Positions 1 to 7,589 are shown, numbered from the stretch's first letter. The stretch is 64,000 nucleotides of DNA from JANXYW01 sp031400455 (GCA_031400455.1 JANNPX010000020.1:1-64000), one strand, 5' to 3'. Notes: generated from the letters alone by a model not told the origin. Numbers and translations: made by a program.

Positions 1-110
1 CAGCCGGTGCTCGACGGTCCGGCAAAGCCGTGCGTCAGTACCAGGCACGGCCCGACGCCACCCGATCGTTCGTACCAGATGTCGATGTCGTTCACGCGGA
101 CTGTTGGCAT
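1..110 (-). CDS. alpha/beta hydrolase, N-terminal part (runs off the left edge)
   Basis: The minus strand from an ATG at 110 reads MPTVRVNDIDIWYERSG and continues to LVLTHGFAG. This is the usual opening of an alpha/beta hydrolase: a first beta hairpin followed by the HG oxyanion-hole motif. Only about 36 codons are inside the window, so the nucleophile and the rest of the triad cannot be seen. The start lies 4 nt after the stop codon of the upstream two-helix membrane protein on the same strand, which suggests one transcript with coupled translation. Substrate unknown. Confidence 0.7.
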   Translation of the reverse strand, partial: MPTVRVNDIDIWYERSGGVGPCLVLTHGFAGPSSTG

Positions 111-114
111 GCGG

Positions 115-528
115 TCAGCGCCCGCGCGCTGGGGGCGAGTCCGGACGGGACGGACGCACAGCCGTGGACGTGGTCGCCGAAGTCCGCCGCGCTGGGCGTG
201 TCGGCAGCGGTGACTCCGCCCAGGGCAACGGCCTGCCGTCGGGCGTCACCGTGGGATCTGCCGGGATCGCCGCGACTGGCGCGGCCAACCGCTTCGGCGC
301 AGGCTCCTCATCCGGGGGAAACATGTCGTTGTACGACGCCAGCGTCAGCATCGCGCCAGCAATCGCCATGATCAGCAGGAAAAGAACGAGCCACGCTGCC
401 AGCATCTCGGCGCGAATGCCCAGCGAGCCGGGGATGGGCGACCACAGCAGCAGCAGCCCCAGCACAAACCAGAGCCCCGTGAACACAAACGCCGTCAAGG
501 CGGAGCGATACGTAACGTGGCGCATCAT
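115..528 (-). CDS. small two-helix membrane protein of unknown function
   Basis: 137 residues if the first of two adjacent ATGs (528) is used. Two hydrophobic segments near residues 9-28 and 40-62 are followed by a Pro/Ala/Arg-rich, probably cytoplasmic tail of about 70 residues. No family is recognised. A TACGAT box sits 7 nt before the ATG at 528 with no Shine-Dalgarno sequence, so a leaderless start is likely. The partial hydrolase follows after 4 nt on the same strand. The disordered C-terminal half is compatible with a membrane-tethered accessory protein, but nothing shows a role. Confidence 0.6.
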   Translation of the reverse strand: MMRHVTYRSALTAFVFTGLWFVLGLLLLWSPIPGSLGIRAEMLAAWLVLFLLIMAIAGAMLTLASYNDMFPPDEEPAPKRLAAPVAAIPADPTVTPDGRPLPWAESPLPTRPARRTSATTSTAVRPSRPDSPPARGR

Positions 529-535
529 CAGCAGG

Positions 536-541
536 ATCGTA
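536..541 (-). promoter_or_regulatory. -10 box of a probable leaderless promoter
   Basis: TACGAT on the minus strand ends 7 nt before the ATG at 528. With this spacing transcription would start at or next to the start codon. The same arrangement recurs at many other genes in the window. Confidence 0.45.
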
Positions 542-617
542 TCATACCCGCGCCCCGCCTCCGCCAAAGCGGAATGCTACTGCCGCATCGTCGCCGCCGA
601 GCGAACCTGATCGCTGT

Positions 618-641
618 AGGGGCGCACGGCTGTGCGCCCCG
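618..641. repeat. hairpin repeat, family H copy
   Basis: GGGGCGCAC and GTGCGCCCC form a perfect stem. A near-identical hairpin lies at 7590-7614. It sits between the membrane protein gene and the 3' end of glnA. Confidence 0.6.
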
Positions 642-676
642 GCCCGCCGCACGAACGCCCTCCATCCGACAACGAA

Positions 677-713
677 CAGAAAGGCCCCCGCTCGCGCGGA
701 AGCCTCTCTTGTT
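677..713 (-). terminator. probable intrinsic terminator of glnA
   Basis: On the minus strand AGAGAGGC pairs with GGCCTTTCT around a GC-rich loop and is followed by TTCTGTTCG. It lies about 25 nt after the glnA stop codon. Confidence 0.55.
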
Positions 714-735
714 CGTACCGAATCCGCGACAGCGC

Positions 736-1830
736 TTAGCGCTTCGCGCCGGCCTTCGCCTTCGGGCGAACCGCCGCCTTCGCAGGCACCTTCGCTTTCG
801 AGGCGCCGTTCGTCCTCGACTTGCCCGCATCAGCGGCGCTGCAGACCGTGTCGGTGATCAGCCGCGTCACCACGTACGGGTCCATGTTTGCGTTCGGGCG
901 GCGGTCTTCGATGTAGCCCTTCTTGTCGCGGGCCACCTGCCACGGGATGCGCACCGACGCGCCGCGGTCGCTGACGCCGTAGCTGAACTTCTTGTACGAC
1001 GCCGTCTCGTGCGCGCCGGTGAGGCGGCCCTCGATGCCAGCACCGTAGTTCTCGATGTGCAACGCCGCCTTCTTGCCCAGCGCCTCGGCAGCCGCCACGC
1101 ACGGTGCGTAGCTCGCTCGCATCTCCTTCGTCGAGAAGTTGGTGTGCGCACCCGCTCCGTTCCAGTCGCCCCGCACGGGCTTCGGGTCCAGCGTCGCGTT
1201 CACGCCGAAGTCCTCGGCGATGCGGTAGAGCAGCCAGCGCGCGGTCCACATGTGGTCCGAGCACTCGACGGGTCCGTTCGGACCGATTTGGAACTCCCAC
1301 TGCCCGGGCATCACCTCGCCGTTTGTCCCGGCGATCATCAGCCCCGCGACCAGGCACGCGTCCGTGTGCGCCTCGACGATCTCGCGGCCGAACACCTCGT
1401 CGGCTCCGACGCCGCAGTAGTACGGACCTTGCGGCGCGGGGAAGCCGTTGTCCGGCCAGCCCAGCGGCTTCGAGCCCTCGAAGAACGTGTACTCCTGCTC
1501 GATGCCGAACCACATGTCGTGCGCGGCGTACTTCTTTGCCGTTTCCACGCACGCTGCGCGCGTGTTCGTCGGGTGCGGCTTCATGTCCGTCAGCAGCACC
1601 TCACACAGCACCAGCTTGTTGTCGCCGCCACGCAGCGGATCCGGGCAGATGAACGCCGGCTTCAGCACGCAGTCGGAGTTCGATCCCGGCGCCTGGTTCG
1701 TGCTCGATCCATCGAACCCCCAGATCGGCGGCTTCTCTCCCTTCGGGATGATCTTCGTCTTTGACCGCAGCTTCGCGGTCGGCTGCGTGCCGTCGATCCA
1801 GATGTACTCGGCCTTGTAGAATCCCGCCAC
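736..1830 (-). CDS. glnII: glutamine synthetase, type II (GlnII)
   Basis: Makes glutamine from glutamate, ammonia and ATP in the cytoplasm. The 364-residue product matches the short eukaryote/Streptomyces/rhizobium type GlnII, not the 450-470 residue GSI. It has WGFDGSSTNQAPGSNSD near residue 40, GIEQEYTFF near 110, the NGEVMPGQWEFQ stretch, and DRRPNANMDPY near the end. The start is GTG, preceded by GAGGAGAGGAG. It is the last gene of amtB-glnB-glnA. GlnII enzymes are not controlled by the adenylylation used for GSI. The odd part is a C-terminal tail of about 28 residues rich in Lys, Ala and Arg, beyond the normal family end. Confidence 0.95.
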   Translation of the reverse strand: MAGFYKAEYIWIDGTQPTAKLRSKTKIIPKGEKPPIWGFDGSSTNQAPGSNSDCVLKPAFICPDPLRGGDNKLVLCEVLLTDMKPHPTNTRAACVETAKKYAAHDMWFGIEQEYTFFEGSKPLGWPDNGFPAPQGPYYCGVGADEVFGREIVEAHTDACLVAGLMIAGTNGEVMPGQWEFQIGPNGPVECSDHMWTARWLLYRIAEDFGVNATLDPKPVRGDWNGAGAHTNFSTKEMRASYAPCVAAAEALGKKAALHIENYGAGIEGRLTGAHETASYKKFSYGVSDRGASVRIPWQVARDKKGYIEDRRPNANMDPYVVTRLITDTVCSAADAGKSRTNGASKAKVPAKAAVRPKAKAGAKR

Positions 1831-1873
1831 TGTCTGTCTCCTCTCCTCGACTGAAGCCGAGGCCCTTGTTCGT

Positions 1874-1912
1874 GCGTCTGCCCCGGGCTCTGGTCCGAGC
1901 CGGGGCAGACGC
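1874..1912 (-). other. long hairpin between glnB and glnA
   Basis: GCGTCTGCCCCGG and its complement CCGGGGCAGACGC form a stem of about 16 bp with one bulged base and a 6-nt loop. It has no U tract. In the glnB-glnA spacer it could be a processing or partial-termination structure that sets different levels of the two messages. Confidence 0.55.
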
Positions 1913-1971
1913 GCTGTTTCCGTTGTAATGACGCTCTCGCTCCCGCGCGGAGCGGCACCGAATGATGGCAG

Positions 1972-2313
1972 TTACACCGCCGCGTCGCCACGCTCCCCCG
2001 TGCGGACGCGGATCGCGTCCTCAACCGGGATGATGAAGATCTTGCCGTCGCCGATGTTGCCGGTCGAGGCGTTGGTCTGAATGATCTGCACCACCTCCTC
2101 GACATTCGTGTCCAGGACGACCACCTCAAGCTTCACTTTTGGCAACATGTCCACCGAGTACGCCGTGCCGGCGCGACCCGCGTGCACGATGCCCTTCTGG
2201 ACGCCACGGCCCGTTACGCCGACGATGTTGAGCCCGATGTAGCCCTTGTCGGCGAGTGCGTGCTTCACATCGTCCAGCTTCTCTGGCCGAATGATCGCTT
2301 CGATTTTCTTCAT
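1972..2313 (-). CDS. glnB: nitrogen regulatory protein PII
   Basis: 113 residues, the normal PII length. It senses 2-oxoglutarate and ATP/ADP and controls ammonium uptake and assimilation. The T-loop reads HAGRAGTAYSVDMLPK with the modifiable Tyr at position 52 (Tyr51 of E. coli). The C-terminal signature STGNIGDGKIFIIPVEDA is intact. It lies between amtB and glnA on one strand, 45 nt after amtB, with GGGGAAGAAG as ribosome binding site. Position next to amtB suggests the GlnK role of plugging the channel. GlnB and GlnK cannot be told apart by sequence alone. Confidence 0.93.
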   Translation of the reverse strand: MKKIEAIIRPEKLDDVKHALADKGYIGLNIVGVTGRGVQKGIVHAGRAGTAYSVDMLPKVKLEVVVLDTNVEEVVQIIQTNASTGNIGDGKIFIIPVEDAIRVRTGERGDAAV

Positions 2314-2358
2314 GCTCTTCTTCCCCTGGCTACTGGGCGATCCTCACCCACTCGTAAA

Positions 2359-3720
2359 CTAAGCCTTGACGGGCCTGGGCGCCGCCACGTGCGGCACCGC
2401 CGGCATGTCGATCGGAATGCCCTCCGGGATACCGAGCACCGGTCCCGAGCCGCCGAAGATGTACCCGCGTTCGCCGTGCTGGGAAACGTCGAGACCGGCA
2501 TTCTCTTCTTCTTCATCCGGCCGGATGCCCATAGTCAGATCGAGCACCTTCAGGATAATGAACGTTGCGATAAAGGAGTATGCGCCGACGACCACAACGC
2601 CGAGCGCCTGGCGGCCGAGCTGGTCCAGCCCGCCGCCATTGGTGAGCCCGTCCACCTGCGCACCCAGCGCGTTGACGCCGGTGTTCGAGGCGGCGACGGC
2701 GAAGATACCGGTTGCCAGCGCTCCCCACATACCACCGATGCCGTGTACGCCGACGACATCCAGCGAGTCATCGAGCTGAGACTTCGAGCGCCACTGCACG
2801 AAGAGGAAGCAGATAACACCGGCCACGCCGCCGATAGCGATCGCCTCCATCGGCTGAACGTAGCCCGAAGCAGGCGTGATAGCGACAAGACCGGCCACGC
2901 ATCCCGCGGCCGCGCCGACGACGCTCGGCTTTCCGTTGATCAGCCAGCTCATCGCAACCCACGAGAGCGCGGCAGCAGAAGCAGCGGTGGTGGTGACGAC
3001 GAAGGCGTTAGCGGCGACGGCGTTCGCCGCGCCCGCGCTGCCCGCATTGAAGCCGAACCAGCCGAACCACAGGATGCCGGCGCCCAGCACGATGAACGGT
3101 ACGTTGTGCGGTTCCATCGGCTCTTCGCCATATCCGCGGCGCTTCCCATAGCAGATGGCGGCGGCGAGAGCGGCGGCGCCGGCGTTGACGTGGATGGCTG
3201 TACCACCGGCGAAGTCGAGACCCTTCACGTCGGAGGCGATCCAGCCTTCCAGGTCAAAGACCCAGTGCGCAACCGGTGCGTACACCAGCAGCGACCACGC
3301 CGCCATGAAGATCAGGAACGGCCCGAACTTCACGCGCTCGGCGAATGCGCCTGTGATGAGGGCCGGCGTGATGATGGCGAACATCAACTGGAATGCCATG
3401 AAGAGCTCGTGCGGGATGCCCGTTCCCGCTTGGGAATCGCCGGCTGCGCCGACGCCCTTCAGCCCGAAGTGGTCGAGGTTGCCGATGATTCCCCAACCCT
3501 GGACATCCGGTCCAAAGGCCAGCGAATAGCCGACCACGACCCACAGGATGCCCACTACTCCGATCGTGATGAAGCTGTGCATGAGCGTGCCGAGGACGTT
3601 CTTGTTGCGCACAAATCCCGCATAGAAGAACGCCAACCCGGGCGTCATGAAGAGGACGAGCGCTGATGCGGTCAGCATCCACGCCGTATCCCCCGGATTG
3701 ATCGCAGGTAATTCCGTCAT
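2359..3720 (-). CDS. amtB: ammonium transporter
   Basis: 453 residues with about eleven transmembrane helices of the Amt/Mep/Rh family, conducting ammonium across the cytoplasmic membrane. The Amt signature DFAGGTAIHVNAGAAAL is present near residue 170, and the HGIGG motif with the second pore histidine lies near 330. The C-terminal region carries the conserved GLDVSQHGE segment that contacts PII. It opens the amtB-glnB-glnA cluster, and GGGGAGGAA precedes the ATG. The last 20 residues are a Pro/Val-rich extension. Transcription is presumably raised under nitrogen limitation, but no NtrC or GlnR site is recognised upstream. Confidence 0.95.
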   Translation of the reverse strand: MTELPAINPGDTAWMLTASALVLFMTPGLAFFYAGFVRNKNVLGTLMHSFITIGVVGILWVVVGYSLAFGPDVQGWGIIGNLDHFGLKGVGAAGDSQAGTGIPHELFMAFQLMFAIITPALITGAFAERVKFGPFLIFMAAWSLLVYAPVAHWVFDLEGWIASDVKGLDFAGGTAIHVNAGAAALAAAICYGKRRGYGEEPMEPHNVPFIVLGAGILWFGWFGFNAGSAGAANAVAANAFVVTTTAASAAALSWVAMSWLINGKPSVVGAAAGCVAGLVAITPASGYVQPMEAIAIGGVAGVICFLFVQWRSKSQLDDSLDVVGVHGIGGMWGALATGIFAVAASNTGVNALGAQVDGLTNGGGLDQLGRQALGVVVVGAYSFIATFIILKVLDLTMGIRPDEEEENAGLDVSQHGERGYIFGGSGPVLGIPEGIPIDMPAVPHVAAPRPVKA

Positions 3721-3894
3721 GTTTCCTCCCCTGTACGCGTAGTAGATAGGGGGGAGAATACCCGCCTCGTGTTACAGCCAGATTACGTCAGCGCAACATT
3801 CGTGAGTCGTCCAGCGGGTCCCTGCGAAAGCCCCAACAGCTCCCGGCGCTGCCCGCATCCCGGCCACGACTCATCCGCCGGCGGGCGCCCGTAG

Positions 3895-3900
3895 TAGAAT
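3895..3900 (+). promoter_or_regulatory. -10 box of a probable leaderless promoter (MBL-folP-folK)
   Basis: TAGAAT ends 6 nt before the ATG at 3907, and there is no Shine-Dalgarno sequence in the remaining GGCCCC. Transcription would begin at the start codon. Confidence 0.5.
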
Positions 3901-3906
3901 GGCCCC

Positions 3907-4890
3907 ATGACCGAATCCATCACCCTCGAGCCGATCGACGCCGTCGAGGTTCAGACCCTGATTGACAACCAGTGGGACATGCTGCTCCGCAGCGAGGAGC
4001 ACGTCCGCCGCGCGGCGATGACCCTCGCCGGGCCGACGGTCCAGGCCCCGATGTTCCTCGATCCGAAGCTGCCGGACTACGTCATCGCCGAGCACGGCTT
4101 CTCGGCGCTAGTCACTATCACGAAGGGCGGCCAGAGCCATCGCCTAATGTTCGATGCCGGCCTCAGCGTCGGCGGCCTGTCGCACAACCTGCACGCGCTC
4201 CAGATCAACACCGCCGATATCGAGGCGATCGTCCTCAGCCACGGGCACTTCGACCACTTGGGTGGCCTCAACGGCCTCATCCGGGACGGCGGCGTCTCCC
4301 GCCTGCCGATGCTGCTGCACCCGGACTTCTGGCTGCGCCGCCGCATCGCCATCCCCGGGCAGGAGCCCTTCGAGCTGCCCGTTCCCAGCCGCTCCGCCAT
4401 GGAAGGCGCCGGCTTCGAGATCATCGAAGGCCGCGCGCCTTCACTATTGTTGGACGGATCGGTACTGATCACCGGCGAGGTCGATCGCACCACCGAATTC
4501 GAAAAGGGCTTCCCCGTCCACCAGGCCCAGCGCGGCGGCGAGTGGACGCCCGACCCGCTGATCCTCGACGACCAGGCCCTCATCGCCAACGTGCGCGACA
4601 AGGGCCTCGTGATCCTCACCGGCTGCGGTCACTCCGGCATCATCAACATCGTCCGCCACGCGCAGAAACTCACCGGCGAAACGCGCATCGCCGCCGTGAT
4701 CGGCGGCTTTCACCTCAACGGCCCCGTCTTCGCGCCGATCATTCCCGCCACCGTCGACGCCCTGCGCGCCATTGCCCCGGGGATGATCGTGCCCGGCCAC
4801 TGCACTGGCTTCGACGCGGTCCGCGCGATCTCGCTCGCCATGCCGGAGGCGTTCGTCGTCAACAGCGTCGGCACGCGATACCTCGTGTGA
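3907..4890 (+). CDS. metallo-beta-lactamase-fold hydrolase, MptA/dihydropterin-synthase-like subfamily
   Basis: 327 residues. The metal-binding motif SHGHFDHLGG is at residues 111-120, with TGCGHSG at 238-244 and GGFHL at 266-270. The last two motifs are typical of the MBL subgroup annotated as 7,8-dihydropterin-6-methyl-4-(ribofuranosyl)aminobenzene phosphate synthase. The gene overlaps folP by 4 nt (GTGA), with folK next, so a pterin or para-aminobenzoate-related role is attractive, but this is inferred from context. A general hydrolase role is also possible. The leaderless box at 3895 supports the ATG at 3907. Confidence 0.8.
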   Translation: MTESITLEPIDAVEVQTLIDNQWDMLLRSEEHVRRAAMTLAGPTVQAPMFLDPKLPDYVIAEHGFSALVTITKGGQSHRLMFDAGLSVGGLSHNLHALQINTADIEAIVLSHGHFDHLGGLNGLIRDGGVSRLPMLLHPDFWLRRRIAIPGQEPFELPVPSRSAMEGAGFEIIEGRAPSLLLDGSVLITGEVDRTTEFEKGFPVHQAQRGGEWTPDPLILDDQALIANVRDKGLVILTGCGHSGIINIVRHAQKLTGETRIAAVIGGFHLNGPVFAPIIPATVDALRAIAPGMIVPGHCTGFDAVRAISLAMPEAFVVNSVGTRYLV

Positions 4891-5777
4891 ACGAACACGC
4901 GCCACTCATCGCGACGTCGATGCGCATCGGCCCCACCACGTTCGTTTGGGGCGCCCGCACGTACATCATGGGCGTCATCAACGTCTCGCCCGATTCGTTC
5001 GCCGGCGACGGCCTCACAACCCTCGATGCTGCAGTCGAACAGGCGCGCCGATTCGTCGACGAAGGCGCGGACATCCTCGACGTCGGCGGCCAGTCGACGC
5101 GCCCCGGCACGAACAAGACCGACGCCGGCTTCGACGAGATCTCGCCCCATGAGGAGATCCGGCGCGTCGTGCCCGCGATCGAAGCGATCCGAGCAGCGCT
5201 GCCCGCCACGCCGATCAGCGTCGACACCTACAAGCCCGACGTCGCGCGCGCCGCCCTCGATGCCGGCGCCGCCATGATCAACGACATCTGGGGATTCCGC
5301 CGTGCCGACGGACTCGCGCGCATCGCCGCCGAGGCGGGCGTGCCTGCCGTCATCATGCACAACCAGCGCGGCCGCGCATCGAGCGACCTCATCCGCGATG
5401 ATGTCATCGGCGACATCATCAGCGGCCTGCGCGAATCGGTGAACATCGCCGCCACCATCGGACTCGACGCATCCATGCTGATCGCCGACCCCGGCTTCGG
5501 CTTCGGATGGCGGCCGGAACAGAACCTCGAAATGCTGCGCCGCCTCGGCGAGTTGCGCGCGCTCGGCCTGCCGCTGCTCGTCGGCACGTCACGGAAATCG
5601 ACGATCGGCGCCGTGCTCGGCGATGCGCCCGTCGAAGAGCGCGTATTCGGCACCGCCGCATCCGTCGCGATCGCGATCGCGAACGGCGCTGATATCGTGC
5701 GTGTACATGATGTCGCGGCGATGAAGCAGGTAGCGCTCGTCACTGATGCGATCGTCCGCGGAAAAGCAACGGAGTGA
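4887..5777 (+). CDS. folP: dihydropteroate synthase
   Basis: Condenses hydroxymethyl-dihydropterin diphosphate with para-aminobenzoate to dihydropteroate. 296 residues from a GTG that overlaps the upstream stop codon; an ATG at 4920 is a possible alternative. The TIM-barrel motifs are all present: IMGVINVSPDSFAGDG, DVGGQSTRPG, SVDTYKPDVARAAL, MINDIWGF, ADPGFGFG and GTSRKSTIG. One small difference is VIMHNQRG where most enzymes have MHMRG. It is part of the MBL-folP-folK operon. Confidence 0.94.
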   Translation: MNEHAPLIATSMRIGPTTFVWGARTYIMGVINVSPDSFAGDGLTTLDAAVEQARRFVDEGADILDVGGQSTRPGTNKTDAGFDEISPHEEIRRVVPAIEAIRAALPATPISVDTYKPDVARAALDAGAAMINDIWGFRRADGLARIAAEAGVPAVIMHNQRGRASSDLIRDDVIGDIISGLRESVNIAATIGLDASMLIADPGFGFGWRPEQNLEMLRRLGELRALGLPLLVGTSRKSTIGAVLGDAPVEERVFGTAASVAIAIANGADIVRVHDVAAMKQVALVTDAIVRGKATE

Positions 5778-5784
5778 GCGCGCA

Positions 5785-6363
5785 ATGAGCATTTTCCTCG
5801 GCCTCGGCTCGAACATCGGCAACCGCGAAGCGAACATGCGGCTCGCCCTGCGCTGGCTCGGGCGCGAGTGCACGATCGTCGCCGTCTCGTCGCTCTACCG
5901 CTCCGAAGCCGTCGTCCTGGAAGGCACACCCGCCGGCCCCGACTACCTCAACGCCGCCTGCGAAATCACAACCGATCTCGACCCGCAGGCGCTGCTGCGT
6001 TTCACGCAGGACATCGAGCATGAGATCGGCCGCCGCCCCGCCGCGCGCTGGGCGCCGCGCGTCATCGATATCGACATCCTCCTCTACCACGATCGCACCA
6101 TCGCCGAACCGAATCTCACCATCCCCCACCCTCACCTCGGCGAACGCAACTTCGTCCTCATCCCCCTCGCCGAACTCGACCCCGAAGCCATCCTCCCCAC
6201 GCTCCACCGCACCATCGGCGACCTCGCCGGTGACATCGACCTCACGGGGCTGGAGCATCTCGAAGGACCGGAGTGGGCGTCAACCACGAAGGGCACGAAG
6301 GATCACGAAGACGAAGAGGAGGGCGACCCAACCACCGACGACGATCCTCCCGATCAACTGTAG
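5785..6363 (+). CDS. folK: 2-amino-4-hydroxy-6-hydroxymethyldihydropteridine diphosphokinase
   Basis: Transfers diphosphate from ATP to hydroxymethyl-dihydropterin, giving the FolP substrate. The start ATG at 5785 gives MSIFLGLGSNIGNR, and GGAGTGAG lies upstream, 7 nt after the folP stop. Key motifs are GLGSNIGNREAN, the signature RWAPRVIDIDILLY and IPHPHLGERNFVL. The enzyme is normally about 160 residues; this one has 192. The extra C-terminal 25-30 residues (acidic, Lys/Thr-rich) are encoded by a dispersed intergenic repeat (6282-6318), so the reading frame has run into repeat DNA. Confidence 0.93.
   Translation: MSIFLGLGSNIGNREANMRLALRWLGRECTIVAVSSLYRSEAVVLEGTPAGPDYLNAACEITTDLDPQALLRFTQDIEHEIGRRPAARWAPRVIDIDILLYHDRTIAEPNLTIPHPHLGERNFVLIPLAELDPEAILPTLHRTIGDLAGDIDLTGLEHLEGPEWASTTKGTKDHEDEEEGDPTTDDDPPDQL
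6282..6318. repeat. dispersed CACGAAG repeat (family D) inside the folK 3' end
   Basis: Tandem heptad-like units CCACGAAGGGCACGAAGG and CACGAAG. The same family in reverse orientation is at 22072-22104. Here it encodes the TTKGTKDHEDEEE tail of FolK. Confidence 0.6.
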
Positions 6364-6406
6364 GGGCGCTCACGACCCCCATGCTGTGAGCCAGAGCGCC
6401 CATATC

Positions 6407-6433
6407 TGTCGTCCAGAGCCAAGCGAAGGACCT
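6407..6433. repeat. dispersed repeat, family G (degenerate copy)
   Basis: GTCGTCCAGAGCCAAGCGAA followed by GGACCT resembles the copies at 25353, 59052 and 62232. Confidence 0.4.
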
Positions 6434-6490
6434 TCTCCGCACAGCACAACTGCCCGCCCACCACGCCAGCTTCCTCACCCACCTAACAAC

Positions 6491-6520
6491 CCTCTGCGTC
6501 TCTGTGCCTCTGTGGTGAAA
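6491..6520. repeat. CTCTGYG heptad repeat, family C
   Basis: CTCTGCGTCTCTGTGCC followed by TCTGTGGTGAAA. Related copies lie at 7625, 52461, 52647 and 55344. The rest of the 230-base gap between folK and the next gene shows no other recognisable element. Confidence 0.55.
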
Positions 6521-6596
6521 GCCGCCCGATTCGTTGACTTACAGCCGCCGGTGCGTTGCAATGACGCCGAACGAAACACCCACAGGAGGACGGACG

Positions 6597-6854
6597 TTGC
6601 AGCTAGACCCCAGCCAACTCGGCACACTCGAACTCGACGGACAGTGGGTGCCGTACGTCGACCTCTACGACGAGAAGTTCCTCCCCACGCGCATTGCCAT
6701 CGGCAAGGACGAGTACGCGTTTGAGTCCAGCCAGATCGTCGCCGGCCACGGCGCTACGCTGCCCGGCAAGATCCGCGCACTCCGCGCCAGCGGCAAGAAG
6801 CCCGTCATCGCCGAGCGCGGCAACCGCTATTACGTCTTCGTCACGCCGCCCTAG
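6597..6854 (+). CDS. small protein of unknown function
   Basis: 85 residues from a TTG start. The TTG is chosen because AGGAGG lies 7 nt before it; an in-frame ATG at 6561 lacks such a site. The protein is soluble and mixed alpha/beta in composition, with WVPYVDLYDEKFLP near the N-terminus and ERGNRYYVFVTPP at the C-terminus. No family is recognised. It is followed 9 nt later by a tiny Zn-ribbon protein and then the PTPS-like gene. A single beta-rich domain that binds a small ligand or partner is possible, but nothing proves it. Confidence 0.6.
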   Translation: MQLDPSQLGTLELDGQWVPYVDLYDEKFLPTRIAIGKDEYAFESSQIVAGHGATLPGKIRALRASGKKPVIAERGNRYYVFVTPP

Positions 6855-6863
6855 AGGCGCCCG

Positions 6864-7049
6864 ATGCCCCCCAAGAAGAAGATCAACGAGCCGCACGTCA
6901 AGCTCTACGAGAGCGACTGCTCCGCCTGCGGCCGCCACTACGAAGGCAACTTCCCCATGTGGGTCCGCATCGGCGACTTCCCCTGCATCTGCGGCGCAAC
7001 TGTCCCGGCCCCTGCAACCCAGGGCGGCTACGGCGATTACGACGATTAG
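6864..7049 (+). CDS. tiny zinc-ribbon-like protein
   Basis: 61 residues. CSAC near residue 19 and CIC near 42 give a C-x2-C...C-x-C set that could hold one zinc ion. The flanks are rich in Lys at the N-terminus and Gly/Tyr/Asp at the C-terminus. It is probably co-transcribed with the preceding small gene (9-nt gap), and GAGG lies before the ATG. Function unknown; such mini-ribbons often bind nucleic acid or act as assembly factors. Confidence 0.55.
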   Translation: MPPKKKINEPHVKLYESDCSACGRHYEGNFPMWVRIGDFPCICGATVPAPATQGGYGDYDD

Positions 7050-7072
7050 CGTCCGCCTGGGCTGACGACTGC

Positions 7073-7078
7073 TAGACT
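7073..7078 (+). promoter_or_regulatory. -10 box of a probable leaderless promoter (PTPS-like gene)
   Basis: TAGACT ends 6 nt before the ATG at 7085. Only C residues lie between, so no ribosome binding site is possible. Confidence 0.5.
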
Positions 7079-7084
7079 CCCCCC

Positions 7085-7567
7085 ATGAACTACCGCGTCC
7101 GAGTCGAGCGCAACAAACTCAAGTTTGCCGCCGCGCACATGGCCACGTTCGAAGGCCAGATGGAGCCGCTGCACGGACACAACTACGCCGTCACCATCGA
7201 AGTAGCCGGCACGCTCACCGACGACGCATGGGTCTGCGACTTCGCCACGCTGAAGTCGCTCGGCAAAGCCATCTGCGACGATCTCGACCATAAGTTCCTG
7301 CTCCAAACGGAGAGTCGCGTGCTGGAGATCGACGAGGGGATGTCCAACTACAAGGTGCGCTTCGGCGACCGCGGCTTCGTATTCCCGAAGGGCGACGTGC
7401 TCGCGCTGCCGATAGACAACACCACCGCCGAGCGCATCGCCGATTACTTCATCGGCCGCCTTCAGTCCGCCCTCGCCGAGCGCGGTGCAGCGAATCTCAC
7501 ATCCATCACCGTCGGCATCGAAGAAGCCCCCGGCCAGTCCGGCTGGGCCACCTCAGCCACGCCGTAA
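7085..7567 (+). CDS. 6-pyruvoyl-tetrahydropterin synthase family enzyme, PTPS-III-like
   Basis: 160 residues. Zinc ligands are His18 (FAAAH) and His30/His32 (LHGHNY), and DHKFLL near 68 supplies the Asp/His of the relay. The catalytic Cys found in QueD and classical PTPS is absent; instead there is E27-P-L-H-G-H, the E-x-x-HGH motif of PTPS-III. PTPS-III converts dihydroneopterin triphosphate to hydroxymethyl-dihydropterin and so replaces FolB in organisms that lack it. folP and folK are 1.3 kb upstream and no folB is seen here. A queuosine (QueD) role is less likely without the Cys. Confidence 0.82.
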   Translation: MNYRVRVERNKLKFAAAHMATFEGQMEPLHGHNYAVTIEVAGTLTDDAWVCDFATLKSLGKAICDDLDHKFLLQTESRVLEIDEGMSNYKVRFGDRGFVFPKGDVLALPIDNTTAERIADYFIGRLQSALAERGAANLTSITVGIEEAPGQSGWATSATP

Positions 7568-7589
7568 TTCGCGCAACGGCACAACGCCG

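Noticed and set aside
2182..3666. 494-codon open frame antisense to amtB
   Set aside because: Shadow of a well-conserved transporter gene; no motif and typical antisense composition.
3972..5777. Long open frame extending folP upstream through the MBL gene
   Set aside because: The first 300 codons are Arg/Pro-rich and match no family; the MBL gene in another frame is real and folP starts at 4887.
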